A DNA stretch of 20,727 bases from Thermocaproicibacter sp036260805 (GCA_036260805.1 DATALZ010000012.1:1-20727); one strand, 5' to 3'; counted from the stretch's first letter, positions 7,938 through 16,417 are shown. The notes: generated by a model not told the origin, from the letters alone. Numbers and translations are program-made.

Positions 7938-8627
7938 ATGTCTTTGTTCGCAATTGCCGATCTTCATCTTTCGCTGGGAACGGACAAGCCGATGGACGTG
8001 TTTGAAGGCTGGAAGGATTACGTTCCCCGCCTTAAAAAAAACTGGATTGCAGCTGTCGGTGATGAAGACACCGTCGTTATAGCCGGAGACATCTCTTGGG
8101 CGATGAAGCTGGAAAACGCGGTTCAGGATTTTCAGTTTATTGATTCCCTCCCTGGGCGCAAGCTGATTCTTAAAGGCAACCATGACTACTGGTGGTCCAC
8201 AAAAAAGAAAATTGAGGAGTTCCTTCAGACCAATCATTTCTCAAGTATTGAGATCATACACAATAATGCGGCAGTAGTCGGCGACGTTGCAGTCTGCGGC
8301 ACAAGGGGCTGGCTTTATGACGCGGAAAGCGCCGAGGATAAAAAAATCGTAAGCCGGGAGGTCGGCCGCCTGAATACTTCGCTGGATGAAGCAGAGAAAA
8401 CAGGCAAAAAGCCGATCGTTTTTCTTCATTACCCGCCCGTATATGACGTGATGGAATGCCGGGAGATTATGGATGTGCTTGTAAACCGAGGAGTTTCCGA
8501 ATGTTATTTCGGCCATATTCACGGAATAGCGGCCGCTAAGAGGACGCCTGCCGGTGAATACCGCGGAGTCGGAATGCACCTGATTTCCTGTGATTATCTT
8601 GGTTTCATGCCCTTTCTGGTAAAATGA
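7938..8627 (+). CDS. Calcineurin-like metallophosphoesterase
   Basis: A 229-residue phosphoesterase with the full dinuclear metal signature: ADLHLS (Asp8, His10), AGDISW (Asp51), KGNHDYW (Asn81, His82), LHYPP near residue 160 and GHIHG near 196. It is cytosolic, with no signal peptide or membrane helix, and fits the uncharacterised COG1768-type phosphohydrolases; its substrate cannot be told from the sequence. The ATG lies four bases after the thrC stop with GAAGG in the end of thrC as ribosome site, so it is co-transcribed with thrC. That linkage need not mean a role in threonine synthesis. About 30 bases after its stop the tig promoter begins; no terminator is seen between them. Confidence 0.9.
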   Translation: MSLFAIADLHLSLGTDKPMDVFEGWKDYVPRLKKNWIAAVGDEDTVVIAGDISWAMKLENAVQDFQFIDSLPGRKLILKGNHDYWWSTKKKIEEFLQTNHFSSIEIIHNNAAVVGDVAVCGTRGWLYDAESAEDKKIVSREVGRLNTSLDEAEKTGKKPIVFLHYPPVYDVMECREIMDVLVNRGVSECYFGHIHGIAAAKRTPAGEYRGVGMHLISCDYLGFMPFLVK

Positions 8628-8654
8628 ATAAATTAAAAACATTTTGGCAATCTG

Positions 8655-8683
8655 TAGAAAGTTTTTTGGCCATGTGGTATAAT
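8655..8683 (+). promoter_or_regulatory. Promoter of tig (extended -10)
   Basis: TATAAT at 8678-8683 is preceded by TGG, an extended -10 element. TAGAAA at 8655-8660 (four of six) stands 17 bases upstream as the -35. The start codon of tig follows 41 bases later. No heat-shock operator (CIRCE or CtsR box) is seen beside it. Confidence 0.75.
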
Positions 8684-8724
8684 GTTTTCCGTCAATATGT
8701 AAACTTTCAGGAGGAAGTATAAAC

Positions 8725-10053
8725 ATGAGTTTAAAATCATCCAATAAAGTCGACACAAACCGCTACCAGCTCGAAGTGGCAGTAGACGCCGAAACTTTTG
8801 AAAAAGCGGTTGATCAGGCCTATCATAAGCAGAATAAGAAAATTATGATTCCCGGATTCCGCAAGGGCAAGGCCCCTCGCAAATTCGTTGAAAAATATTA
8901 TGGCGATCAGGTTTTCTACGAAGACGCTATCAATGCTGTTTATCCGCAGGCGATGGATGAAGCCGTCAAAGAGGCAAACCTCGTCATGATCGAAGACAAA
9001 GTTGATTTCGATCTTGTTTCTGCAGACAAGGACGGTCTTGTATTTAAAGCAACGATTACAACAAAGCCGGAAGTTAAGATTGAAGGCTACCAGGGCGTTA
9101 CCGCATGGAAAAAGCCCGTTGAAGTTACCGATAAAGACGTTGACGATGAAATTGCAAGAGTTCAGGAGCGCAACTCCAGAATGGTAACAGTCGAAGACCG
9201 CGAAGCTCAGAACGGCGATATCACCGTAATTGATTTCGACGGCTATGTCGACGGCAAACAGTTCGAAGGCGGCAAGGCAGAAAATTACAGCCTTTCCCTC
9301 GGCGCCGGCCAGTTTATCCCGGGGTTTGAAGACCAGGTTGTCGGTCATAAAACCGGTGATGAATTTGACGTTAATGTAAAGTTCCCGGAAGATTATCAGG
9401 CAAAAGAGCTTGCCGGTAAAGAAGCTGTTTTCAAAATCAAGCTGCATGAGATCAAGAAGAAAGAACTTCCCGCAGTTGACGATGACTTTGTAAAGGATGT
9501 CAGCGAATTCAATACGCTTGACGAATATAAGGCAGACACCCGCAAGAAGATCAGCGACGCAAAGGAAGATGCTGCCGAAGACAGCGTAGACAATCAGATT
9601 ATCGATAAGCTGGTTGGTCTGGTTCAGGCTGAGATTCCGGAAGCCATGTATGAAAACAGAATCAATGAAGATATGCGCGACTTCAGCTATCGCCTGCAGT
9701 CTCAGGGTATGAATATTGAAACCTACATGAAATATACGGGCCTTGACCAGGATGCCGTTCGCAAGCAGTTCCGTCCGCAGGCGGAGCGTCAGGTAAAACT
9801 GCGTCTTGCTCTGGAAAAGATTGCAGAGTTGGAAGCAGTTAAGGTTTCCGACGAAGACGTTGAAGGCGAATACAAGAAGATTGCAGACGGCTATAAAGTA
9901 GAAGTCGAAAAAGTTAAGAAGATTATTGCTCAGGCAGACATTGAGAAGGATCTTGCCGTGGAAAAGGCTTTTGATCTCGTAAAAGAGAAGGCAGTCATCG
10001 CTGAAGGCGAGCCGCCGAAGGCTGAAGAAGAAACCGCGGAGAAAAAAGATTAA
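8725..10053 (+). CDS. tig: Trigger factor (ribosome-bound chaperone, peptidyl-prolyl isomerase)
   Basis: A 442-residue trigger factor, the first chaperone met by chains leaving the ribosome. The N-terminal ribosome-binding domain carries the signature loop GFRKGKAPRK at 44-53, which docks near L23. The FKBP-type isomerase domain follows at about 150-240, with VIDFDGYVDGKQFEGG and GQFIPGFEDQVVGHKTGD. The helical C-terminal substrate cradle runs to an acidic tail (EGEPPKAEEETAEKK). Length is within the normal range. AGGAGG (8709-8714) lies ten bases before the ATG. It precedes clpP-clpX, an order widely conserved in bacteria, linking nascent-chain folding with degradation. Confidence 0.97.
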   Translation: MSLKSSNKVDTNRYQLEVAVDAETFEKAVDQAYHKQNKKIMIPGFRKGKAPRKFVEKYYGDQVFYEDAINAVYPQAMDEAVKEANLVMIEDKVDFDLVSADKDGLVFKATITTKPEVKIEGYQGVTAWKKPVEVTDKDVDDEIARVQERNSRMVTVEDREAQNGDITVIDFDGYVDGKQFEGGKAENYSLSLGAGQFIPGFEDQVVGHKTGDEFDVNVKFPEDYQAKELAGKEAVFKIKLHEIKKKELPAVDDDFVKDVSEFNTLDEYKADTRKKISDAKEDAAEDSVDNQIIDKLVGLVQAEIPEAMYENRINEDMRDFSYRLQSQGMNIETYMKYTGLDQDAVRKQFRPQAERQVKLRLALEKIAELEAVKVSDEDVEGEYKKIADGYKVEVEKVKKIIAQADIEKDLAVEKAFDLVKEKAVIAEGEPPKAEEETAEKKD

Positions 10054-10126
10054 GGAATAACGGAATAAATTTCAGTTGTTCCGCCAATGCTGTATAAGTA
10101 TGCTGTTTTAAGGAGGTAAGGCGGAT

Positions 10127-10711
10127 ATGAGCAATCTGGTACCTTATGTTATTGAGCAGACGAACCGCGGCGAGCGTTCGTATGATATTTTCTCAAGATT
10201 GCTGAATGACCGGATCATCATGCTCAACGATGAAGTCAACGACACCACATCCAGTCTTGTGGTAGCGCAGCTTCTTTATCTGGAAGGGCAGGATCCGGCG
10301 AAAGACATCAGCCTTTATATCAACAGCCCCGGCGGATCGGTGACTTCCGGGTTTGCGATTTACGATACCATGCAGTACATTAAGTGCGACGTTTCCACGA
10401 TCTGCATGGGCATGGCCGCCAGTATGGGAGCTTTCCTGCTGGCAGCCGGTGCCAAGGGCAAGCGTTTTGCTCTGCCGAACAGCGATATTATGATTCACCA
10501 GCCCAGCGGCGGCACGCAGGGGCAGGCTTCGGATATAAAAATTCAGGCCGAGCACATGCTGCTTATTAAGAAAAGGCTGAACAATATCCTTTCGGAAAGA
10601 ACAGGCCAGCCCCTCGAAGTGATCGAGCGGGATACCGATCGCGACAATTTTATGACGGCAGAAGAGGCCGTAAAGTACGGCCTGATCGACAAGGTGATTG
10701 TCAGCCGATGA
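10127..10711 (+). CDS. clpP: ATP-dependent Clp protease proteolytic subunit
   Basis: A 194-residue serine peptidase that forms the double-heptamer chamber of ClpXP. The catalytic serine (Ser99) is in MGMAASMGAFLL, the histidine (His124) in IMIHQPSGG, and the acid lies in the ERDTDRDNFM segment near 171-173. The IGF-loop region and the SPGGSV oxyanion strand (67-72) are present, and the length is standard with no long propeptide. A strong AAGGAGGT (10110-10117) precedes the ATG. A TATAAG at 10093-10098 may be a -10 box, but no good -35 is paired with it, so transcription may come from tig. It lies 14 bases ahead of its ATPase partner clpX. Confidence 0.98.
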   Translation: MSNLVPYVIEQTNRGERSYDIFSRLLNDRIIMLNDEVNDTTSSLVVAQLLYLEGQDPAKDISLYINSPGGSVTSGFAIYDTMQYIKCDVSTICMGMAASMGAFLLAAGAKGKRFALPNSDIMIHQPSGGTQGQASDIKIQAEHMLLIKKRLNNILSERTGQPLEVIERDTDRDNFMTAEEAVKYGLIDKVIVSR

Positions 10712-10725
10712 AATAAGGTGATACA

Positions 10726-12042
10726 GTGGCGAACAGCGAAGACAACAAGGGCAGGGAAATATGCTGCTCGTTCTGCGGAAAACCTCAGAGCGAAGCACGC
10801 CGCCTGATTGCAGGACCGGGTGTTTTCATCTGTGACGAATGCATTGAATTGTGCATGTCGATTCTCAACGATGAAAAAAACCTTTCGTCCCGCAAAGAGA
10901 ACTACAGCGAACCTTCGGCGGAACTTCCCAAACCACACGAAATAAAGAAGAAACTGGACGATTACGTCATTGGTCAGGACAGTGCAAAAATTGCCCTCTC
11001 CGTGGCGGTTTATAACCACTACAAACGCATTTATTATGGCAAGGATAAAAACGACGTTGAGCTAACAAAGAGCAATATTCTGCTTCTGGGTCCGACCGGC
11101 GTAGGAAAAACCCTGCTGGCTCAGACTTTAGCAAAAATCCTTGATGTACCATTTGCCATTGCGGATGCCACAACACTTACCGAAGCTGGCTATGTCGGCG
11201 AGGATGTTGAAAATATCCTTCTGCGCCTAATTCAGGCGGCTGATTTTGATATTGAAAAAGCAGAGCGCGGCATTATCTATATTGATGAAATCGATAAGAT
11301 TGCCCGTAAGTCCGAGAATCCGTCCATCACGAGGGATGTAAGCGGCGAAGGAGTTCAGCAGGCTTTGCTGAAAATTCTGGAAGGCACTGTCTCCAATGTG
11401 CCGCCGCAGGGCGGACGCAAGCATCCGCAGCAGGAATTCCTGCAAATCGATACGACGAACATCCTTTTCATCTGCGGCGGCGCGTTCGATGGCTTGAATA
11501 AAATCATTGAAAAGCGTACAGCATCTTCCGGCATTGGTTTCGGAGCCGAGGTCAAAAGCAAGGCGGAGCTGGATTCCACTTCGTGGATGAAAGAAGTTGT
11601 TCCGCACGACTTGGTGAAATTTGGCATGATTCCGGAACTGGTAGGAAGGCTTCCTATGATTGCCACACTGGACGGATTGGATGAAGACGCATTGGTGCGG
11701 ATTCTGACCGAACCGAAAAACAGCTTGATCAATCAGTATAAAAAGCTGTTTCAGCTTGACAAAGTGGAATTGGAGTTTCAGCCGGATGCCTTGAAAGCGA
11801 TAGCCAAAAAGACGATAGAACGCCAGACGGGCGCACGCGGCCTCAGGTCGGTTGTGGAAGGTTTCCTGACCGAACTGATGTACAGCGTTCCATCGGATTA
11901 TACCGTTGAAAAGGTTACCATCACAGCCGATACGGTTGCCAAAGGAGAGAAACCATTAATTGTTTACAACCCTGAACGCAAACCGGTTAAGCTGAAGATT
12001 TCGGCCCCAAGCAAACGCGGGCGAAAAGAAACCGCATCATAA
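10726..12042 (+). CDS. clpX: ATP-dependent Clp protease ATP-binding subunit ClpX
   Basis: A 438-residue AAA+ unfoldase that feeds tagged or native substrates into ClpP. The N-terminal zinc-binding domain has four cysteines, Cys14, Cys17, Cys36 and Cys39 (CSFCGKP and FICDECIELC). Walker A GPTGVGKT is near 122-129, Walker B YIDEIDKIARK near 185, sensor 2 in TGARGLRSVVE near 370, and the IGF tripeptide loop that grips ClpP is present as SGIGFGAEVK near 269-273. The GTG at 10726 is the start, with AAGGTG (10715-10720) five bases ahead. The C-terminal tail is basic (APSKRGRKETAS). A terminator-like hairpin follows before lon. Confidence 0.98.
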   Translation: MANSEDNKGREICCSFCGKPQSEARRLIAGPGVFICDECIELCMSILNDEKNLSSRKENYSEPSAELPKPHEIKKKLDDYVIGQDSAKIALSVAVYNHYKRIYYGKDKNDVELTKSNILLLGPTGVGKTLLAQTLAKILDVPFAIADATTLTEAGYVGEDVENILLRLIQAADFDIEKAERGIIYIDEIDKIARKSENPSITRDVSGEGVQQALLKILEGTVSNVPPQGGRKHPQQEFLQIDTTNILFICGGAFDGLNKIIEKRTASSGIGFGAEVKSKAELDSTSWMKEVVPHDLVKFGMIPELVGRLPMIATLDGLDEDALVRILTEPKNSLINQYKKLFQLDKVELEFQPDALKAIAKKTIERQTGARGLRSVVEGFLTELMYSVPSDYTVEKVTITADTVAKGEKPLIVYNPERKPVKLKISAPSKRGRKETAS

Positions 12043-12050
12043 CGATAAGC

Positions 12051-12106
12051 AAGGACTGTTGCAGCGTGGTAGCTTTTGGTTATGCGCCCTGCAGCAGCCT
12101 TTTTTT
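12051..12106 (+). terminator. Hairpin plus U-tract between clpX and lon (terminator or attenuator)
   Basis: AAGGACTGTTGCAG (12051-12064) pairs with CTGCAGCAGCCTTT (12089-12102) with one mismatch and a few G-U pairs, followed by a run of seven Ts ending at 12106. The lon ribosome site CAAGGAG starts at the next base. The loop of 24 bases is large for an intrinsic terminator. It may end the tig-clpPX transcript in part and so lower lon expression, or act as a conditional attenuator. No separate lon promoter is evident downstream of it, which implies read-through or a promoter in the end of clpX. Confidence 0.6.
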
Positions 12107-12118
12107 CAAGGAGCTATT

Positions 12119-14572
12119 ATGAGCAGAGAGATAGAATTGCAGAAACCGAATATCATTACCCTGCCAGCGCTCGCGCTGCGTGGGCTGGTTATATTTCCGG
12201 GTATGCTTCTTCAATTCGACGTTGGAAGGAAAAAGTCCATACAGGCGCTTGAGAAAGCTATGAAAAGCGACCAGATGATTTTTCTGGTGGCTCAGAAAAA
12301 CCTGACGGATAATGATCCTACCGGCGCCCAGATCTATCGCGTCGGCGTAGTTGCTAAAATCAAGCAGGTGATCCGCCGCAGCGACGAAGGCATCCGCCTT
12401 TTCGCGGAAGGAGTATACCGTGCTGAAATTACGTCAATCAAAAGCGAAGACCCTTATTTTGTTGTAAATGTTAACGAGATCAAGTCGAAGCCTTTCCGGT
12501 CAACGCACCGTGCGGAAGCACTGGTTCGCTATACACAAGGGCTGTTTGAGCAGTATATTCAGAATTACACCCATATTCCGCCGGATATTGTCATCGGTGT
12601 GGTGCAGAAAAAGGACTGCGGCGAGCTTGCAGATTATATTGCTTCAAACATTATGTTCGATTATGAAGAGAAGCAAGAGATACTGGAAGAGCTCAGCCCG
12701 GTCAAACGGCTGGAGAAACTCGCGGCTATTCTGAAAAAGGAAATTCAGGTTCTTTCAATTGAAGGACAGATCAGCGAAAAAGCAAAGGATCAGATTGACC
12801 AGAATCAGCGGGAATATTTTCTCCGCGAGCAAATGCGCGCGATATCCGAAGAATTAGGTGACAGTGACAATCCACGCCAGGAAGCGGATGACCTGAAAGA
12901 GCGCATTGAAAAGGCAAAGATGCCTCAGCTTCAGCATGATAAGCTGATGAAGGAGTGCGAGCGCCTGACCAAGATGCCGGAAGGCTCTCACGAGGGCAGC
13001 GTAATTGTCAGTTACATTGAAACGTGCCTGGAATTGCCGTGGCATACGGCGACGCGCGACCATATCAGTCTGGATAAGGCGAAGCATATTCTGGATCGGG
13101 AACACTATGGGTTAACCAAAGTAAAAGAGCGAATCCTAGAGATCCTTGCGGTTAAGAAGCTGTCCCCGGATATCCGTGGGCAGATTATTTGCCTTGTAGG
13201 CCCTCCGGGCGTCGGTAAAACATCCATAGCTCATTCCATTGCGGAAGCAATCGGCAGAAAATATGTCCGCGTATCCCTCGGCGGCGTAAGGGATGAATCA
13301 GACATTGTCGGCCACCGCCGGACTTATATCGGTTCCATGCCCGGCAGAATTATTGCCGCATTAAAAGAGGCCGGTACAAATAACCCGCTGATCCTTCTGG
13401 ATGAGATCGATAAAATGGGCAATAACTTCCGCGGCGACCCGTCTTCCGCACTCCTGGAAGTCCTCGACCCGGAACAGAACCGTTCTTTTTATGACCATTT
13501 CATTGATATGCCGTTTGACCTGAGCAATGTTCTGTTTATTACCACGGCAAACGACGCAAGTGCCATTCCGGAGCCCCTCTATGACAGAATGGACGTTATT
13601 ACCCTCGGCAGCTATACCCATGAGGAGAAATACCATATTGCCATGGAACACCTGGTTCCGAAGCAGCTGAAGAAGCATGGAATGACCTCGAAGATGCTGC
13701 GGATAACTCCGGCGGCCGTGCACAAGTTGATTGACGCTTATACGCGTGAGGCAGGTGTGCGTAATCTGGAACGTCAGATTGCAACTCTATGCCGTAAATG
13801 TGCCCGTATATTCGTAGAAAACAAGGACACAAAAATTGTGATCACTCCGGCAAAGCTTACAGAACTTTTAGGGCCGGAAAAATTCAAGGACGAAACGTTA
13901 AACAAAAAAGACATGGTCGGGCTTGTGAACGGCCTTGCCTGGACGAGTGTGGGCGGAACGATTTTGCCAATCGAGGTAGCCGTCATGGACGGAACCGGAA
14001 AAGTAGAGCTTACGGGCTCGCTTGGCGACGTAATGAAGGAATCGGCCAGAACCGCAATCAGCTGCATCCGCACCAGAGCTTCTCAACTTGGAATCAATCA
14101 CGATTTTTACACGAAATATGATATCCATATTCATGCTCCGGAAGGTGCTATTCCAAAAGACGGCCCTTCTGCCGGAACGGCAATGGCGACGGCAATTACT
14201 TCGGCACTCTGCAATATACCAATTCGGCATGATGTGGCCATGACGGGTGAAATTACTCTCCTTGGCCGTGTTCTGCCGATCGGCGGATTGAAAGAGAAAA
14301 CGATGGCGGCTTACCGAAACGGGATTAAGACGGTGATAATCCCGGCAGATAATGAATCCGACTTGGCTGAAATCGATTCTGTCGTAAAAGACAACGTTCA
14401 TTTCGAGACCGTTGAAAAGATTGATCAGGTGCTTAAAATAGCATTGACGGAAATACCTTCACCGAAACCGGCGGCTCAGAAGGCGGAAGAACAGCTTCAG
14501 ACAAACATAATACCGTCTCCTACGCCCTCAGCAGAACATTCTACCGCAGGTTCGCCGTCAATCCCGCAGTAA
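12119..14572 (+). CDS. lon: ATP-dependent protease La (Lon)
   Basis: An 817-residue LonA protease, a hexameric cytosolic AAA+ protease that removes damaged and regulatory proteins. The N-terminal LAN substrate domain (LPALALRGLVIFPG near 15-28) is followed by a coiled-coil linker, Walker A GPPGVGKT at 361-368, Walker B ILLDEIDKMG near 425, and the protease domain with Ser684 in DGPSAGTAMA and Lys727 in GGLKEKT as the catalytic dyad. The start is the ATG at 12119 with CAAGGAG six bases ahead; an earlier in-frame start at 12059 would fall in the upstream hairpin. The last 40 or so residues are a Pro/Ser/Ala-rich tail beyond the usual Lon end. The engB ribosome site begins three bases after the stop. 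Confidence 0.97.
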   Translation: MSREIELQKPNIITLPALALRGLVIFPGMLLQFDVGRKKSIQALEKAMKSDQMIFLVAQKNLTDNDPTGAQIYRVGVVAKIKQVIRRSDEGIRLFAEGVYRAEITSIKSEDPYFVVNVNEIKSKPFRSTHRAEALVRYTQGLFEQYIQNYTHIPPDIVIGVVQKKDCGELADYIASNIMFDYEEKQEILEELSPVKRLEKLAAILKKEIQVLSIEGQISEKAKDQIDQNQREYFLREQMRAISEELGDSDNPRQEADDLKERIEKAKMPQLQHDKLMKECERLTKMPEGSHEGSVIVSYIETCLELPWHTATRDHISLDKAKHILDREHYGLTKVKERILEILAVKKLSPDIRGQIICLVGPPGVGKTSIAHSIAEAIGRKYVRVSLGGVRDESDIVGHRRTYIGSMPGRIIAALKEAGTNNPLILLDEIDKMGNNFRGDPSSALLEVLDPEQNRSFYDHFIDMPFDLSNVLFITTANDASAIPEPLYDRMDVITLGSYTHEEKYHIAMEHLVPKQLKKHGMTSKMLRITPAAVHKLIDAYTREAGVRNLERQIATLCRKCARIFVENKDTKIVITPAKLTELLGPEKFKDETLNKKDMVGLVNGLAWTSVGGTILPIEVAVMDGTGKVELTGSLGDVMKESARTAISCIRTRASQLGINHDFYTKYDIHIHAPEGAIPKDGPSAGTAMATAITSALCNIPIRHDVAMTGEITLLGRVLPIGGLKEKTMAAYRNGIKTVIIPADNESDLAEIDSVVKDNVHFETVEKIDQVLKIALTEIPSPKPAAQKAEEQLQTNIIPSPTPSAEHSTAGSPSIPQ

Positions 14573-14583
14573 TCGGAGGAATC

Positions 14584-15165
14584 ATGAGTTTTCAAAACGC
14601 ATTTTTTGAATTTGCGGTGGGTACCTCGTCCGGACTTCCGGCTTCAGACCTTCCGGAGGTTGTTTTTTCAGGAAGATCGAACGTTGGTAAGTCATCCATG
14701 ATCAATAAGGTTCTAAACCGCAAATCTCTTGCAAGAACCAGTTCAGCTCCCGGTAAAACGGCAACGATCAATTTTTACAATATCGGTTTCTGCCGTTTTG
14801 CAGACCTTCCAGGCTATGGGTACGCAAAAGTATCGCAGACTGAAAAAGAACGCTGGGCGGAGCTTGTGGAAGGGTATTTTGCCGCAGACAGGGATATCCG
14901 CCTTGTGGTTCAGATTATCGACATGCGCCGTGCTCCGACCGAGGACGATATGCGGATGATTGAGTTCATGCAGGCGAAAAACTTACCGTTTCTTGTGGCG
15001 GCGTCCAAAAGCGATAAACTGAATGTTACTCAGCGGAAAGAGCAGACAGCCCAGCTCGAAGAACTTTTAGCAAAAAGAGGTATCGAATATCTGCCTTTTT
15101 CCGCGTTGAACGGCGAGGGCGCGGAACAACTTCAAAAAAGCATTCAGCATTTCTGCAAAGAATGA
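14584..15165 (+). CDS. engB: Ribosome biogenesis GTP-binding protein EngB (YsxC/YihA)
   Basis: A 193-residue single-domain GTPase needed for 50S subunit assembly. Visible are G1 GRSNVGKSS at 30-38, the G2 threonine in SSAPGKTATINFY near 53-65, G3 DLPGYGYAKVS from 74, and G4 in the form AASKSDKL, a slight variant of the common TKxDK. The ATG follows GGAGGA (14575-14580) with short spacing, right after the lon stop. The lon-engB pair is conserved in Bacillus and Clostridia. A terminator 14 bases after the stop ends the tig-clpP-clpX-lon-engB block. Confidence 0.97.
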   Translation: MSFQNAFFEFAVGTSSGLPASDLPEVVFSGRSNVGKSSMINKVLNRKSLARTSSAPGKTATINFYNIGFCRFADLPGYGYAKVSQTEKERWAELVEGYFAADRDIRLVVQIIDMRRAPTEDDMRMIEFMQAKNLPFLVAASKSDKLNVTQRKEQTAQLEELLAKRGIEYLPFSALNGEGAEQLQKSIQHFCKE

Positions 15166-15178
15166 AATAGTGAGCAAG

Positions 15179-15216
15179 AAAGCACCATCGGGATTATTTT
15201 CTCGGATGGTGCTTTT
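15179..15216 (+). terminator. Intrinsic terminator after engB
   Basis: AAAGCACCATC (15179-15189) pairs with GATGGTGCTTT (15205-15215), with a 15-base loop that can extend the stem, and ends in TTTT. It lies 14 bases beyond the engB stop codon. Confidence 0.85.
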
Positions 15217-15283
15217 GGTGCGCCATTTATTAGCTTCTACAAAATAATGGTCACAGATGTAAATTTTTTATTAAATAATATCA

Positions 15284-15316
15284 AAAAGCAACCATTCCAA
15301 CAGGATGATTGCTTTA
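15284..15316 (+). repeat. Inverted repeat upstream of yerC, possible operator
   Basis: AAAAGCAACCAT (15284-15295) and ATGATTGCTTTA (15305-15316) are an inverted repeat with ten of twelve positions matched and a nine-base gap. The right arm overlaps the -35 box of the yerC promoter. Since yerC encodes a TrpR-type regulator, an operator role is conceivable; a weak terminator is the alternative. Confidence 0.4.
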
Positions 15317-15341
15317 CTTTTATGCTTTTCCATGCTAAAAT
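15313..15341 (+). promoter_or_regulatory. Promoter of yerC-methyltransferase operon
   Basis: TAAAAT at 15336-15341 is preceded by TGC, an extended -10 form. TTTACT at 15313-15318 (four of six) is 17 bases upstream. The ribosome site AAAAGGGGAG follows 14 bases later. Confidence 0.6.
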
Positions 15342-15374
15342 ACTAGAGTATGTAAAAAGGGGAGTGTGATATTT

Positions 15375-15677
15375 TTGAACTCAAAATTAAAAGACCCAAG
15401 TGTCGATTTTTTGTTCGAGGCAATACTTACTCTGAAAAACTCAGATGAGTGTTACGCCTTTTTTGAAGATTTGTGTACGGTGCCGGAGATTAAGGCAATG
15501 TCTCAGAGGCTTCTTGTTGCCCATATGCTCAGCACCAAAAAAGTATACAGCGATATTGTTTCGGAAACCGGAGCTTCTACCGCTACGATCAGCCGTGTGA
15601 ACCGTTCTTTGCATTATGGCTGTGACGGGTACCAGATGGTTTTTCAGCGCCTTGAGGAAGGTAATAAGCAGAAATGA
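15375..15677 (+). CDS. YerC/YecD family TrpR-related DNA-binding protein
   Basis: A 100-residue protein of the YerC/YecD group, built like the Trp repressor as a small all-helical dimer with a helix-turn-helix. The pattern ECYAFFEDLCTVPEIKAMSQRL, then YSDIVSETGASTATISRVNRSL, is the family signature, the second part being the recognition element (about residues 55-76). The TTG at 15375 is favoured as start because GGGGAG (15359-15364) lies ten bases upstream; the in-frame GTG at 15366 is too near that site. The ligand and targets of YerC proteins are not settled, so tryptophan control should not be assumed. Its stop overlaps the methyltransferase start by four bases. Confidence 0.88.
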   Translation: MNSKLKDPSVDFLFEAILTLKNSDECYAFFEDLCTVPEIKAMSQRLLVAHMLSTKKVYSDIVSETGASTATISRVNRSLHYGCDGYQMVFQRLEEGNKQK

Positions 15678-16417
15678 GCTATTCCTCGTTTGCAAGATAC
15701 TACGACAGTCTCACGCGGAATGTGGACTATGCCGGCCACGCCGAATATCTCAGCAGAATTCTTGAACGCCTGAAACATAAGGCAGGCATCACTCTGGATT
15801 TAGCCTGTGGAACTGGCAGCCTCACTTTGGAGCTTGCAAAACGCGGCCTTGATGTTTATGGGTTGGATGCATCACCGGAAATGCTCTCTGTGGCTCAGCA
15901 AAAGGCTTTTAACGCTGGCAGGAATATTCTGTTTGTCTGCCAGAAAATGCAGCAGATGGACTTGTACGGAACCGTAGACACTGCTGTGTGTATGCTTGAC
16001 AGCGTTAACCATATCACATCATCGAAAGACCTGCAGGAATCATTCAAAAGGGTTTCTCTTTTTCTGAATCCGGGAGGGTACTTTATTTTTGATGTCAATA
16101 CCATCTACAAACATCGTAATATTCTAGCACACAATGTATATATATACGATATGGAAGACGTATACTGTGTCTGGCAGAACGCGTATGAGCCCAGAAACGA
16201 TCGTGTTGCTATTACCTTGGACTTCTTTGAACGCCATGGAAAAACGTATTACAGAAGCTCAGAACGCTTTTATGAACGTGCTTACGAAACAGATGCTCTG
16301 AAAGCGATGCTTGAGAAAGCAGGACTCCGCACGGAAGCGATCTGGAACGATATGAGCTTTGATGAACCAGACCAGAACGCCGAGCGTATTGTAGTCATTG
16401 CAAGGAAACCTGTGTAG
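15674..16417 (+). CDS. Class I SAM-dependent methyltransferase
   Basis: A 247-residue methyltransferase of the Rossmann-like class I fold. Motif I is LDLACGTGSLTLELAKRG near residues 41-58, the acidic ribose-binding end of strand 2 is VYGLDASPEML, and later strands show DTAVCMLDSVNHI and YFIFDVNT. It starts MSYSSFARYYDSLTRNVDY, as in many clostridial proteins annotated only as methyltransferase. The substrate is unknown: the fold is shared by small-molecule, lipid and protein methylases. The ATGA overlap with yerC gives coupled translation, and this pair occurs together in other Clostridia to my recollection. No clear terminator follows before the tRNA promoter at 16484. Confidence 0.9.
   Translation: MSYSSFARYYDSLTRNVDYAGHAEYLSRILERLKHKAGITLDLACGTGSLTLELAKRGLDVYGLDASPEMLSVAQQKAFNAGRNILFVCQKMQQMDLYGTVDTAVCMLDSVNHITSSKDLQESFKRVSLFLNPGGYFIFDVNTIYKHRNILAHNVYIYDMEDVYCVWQNAYEPRNDRVAITLDFFERHGKTYYRSSERFYERAYETDALKAMLEKAGLRTEAIWNDMSFDEPDQNAERIVVIARKPV

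Noticed and set aside
8737..9447. Open frame of 236 codons antisense to tig
   Set aside because: It mirrors the codon use of tig and has no ribosome site or recognisable family.
8640..12118. CIRCE or CtsR operators for tig, clpP, clpX or lon
   Set aside because: I looked for TTAGCACTC-type and GGTCAAA-type repeats in the gaps and saw none.
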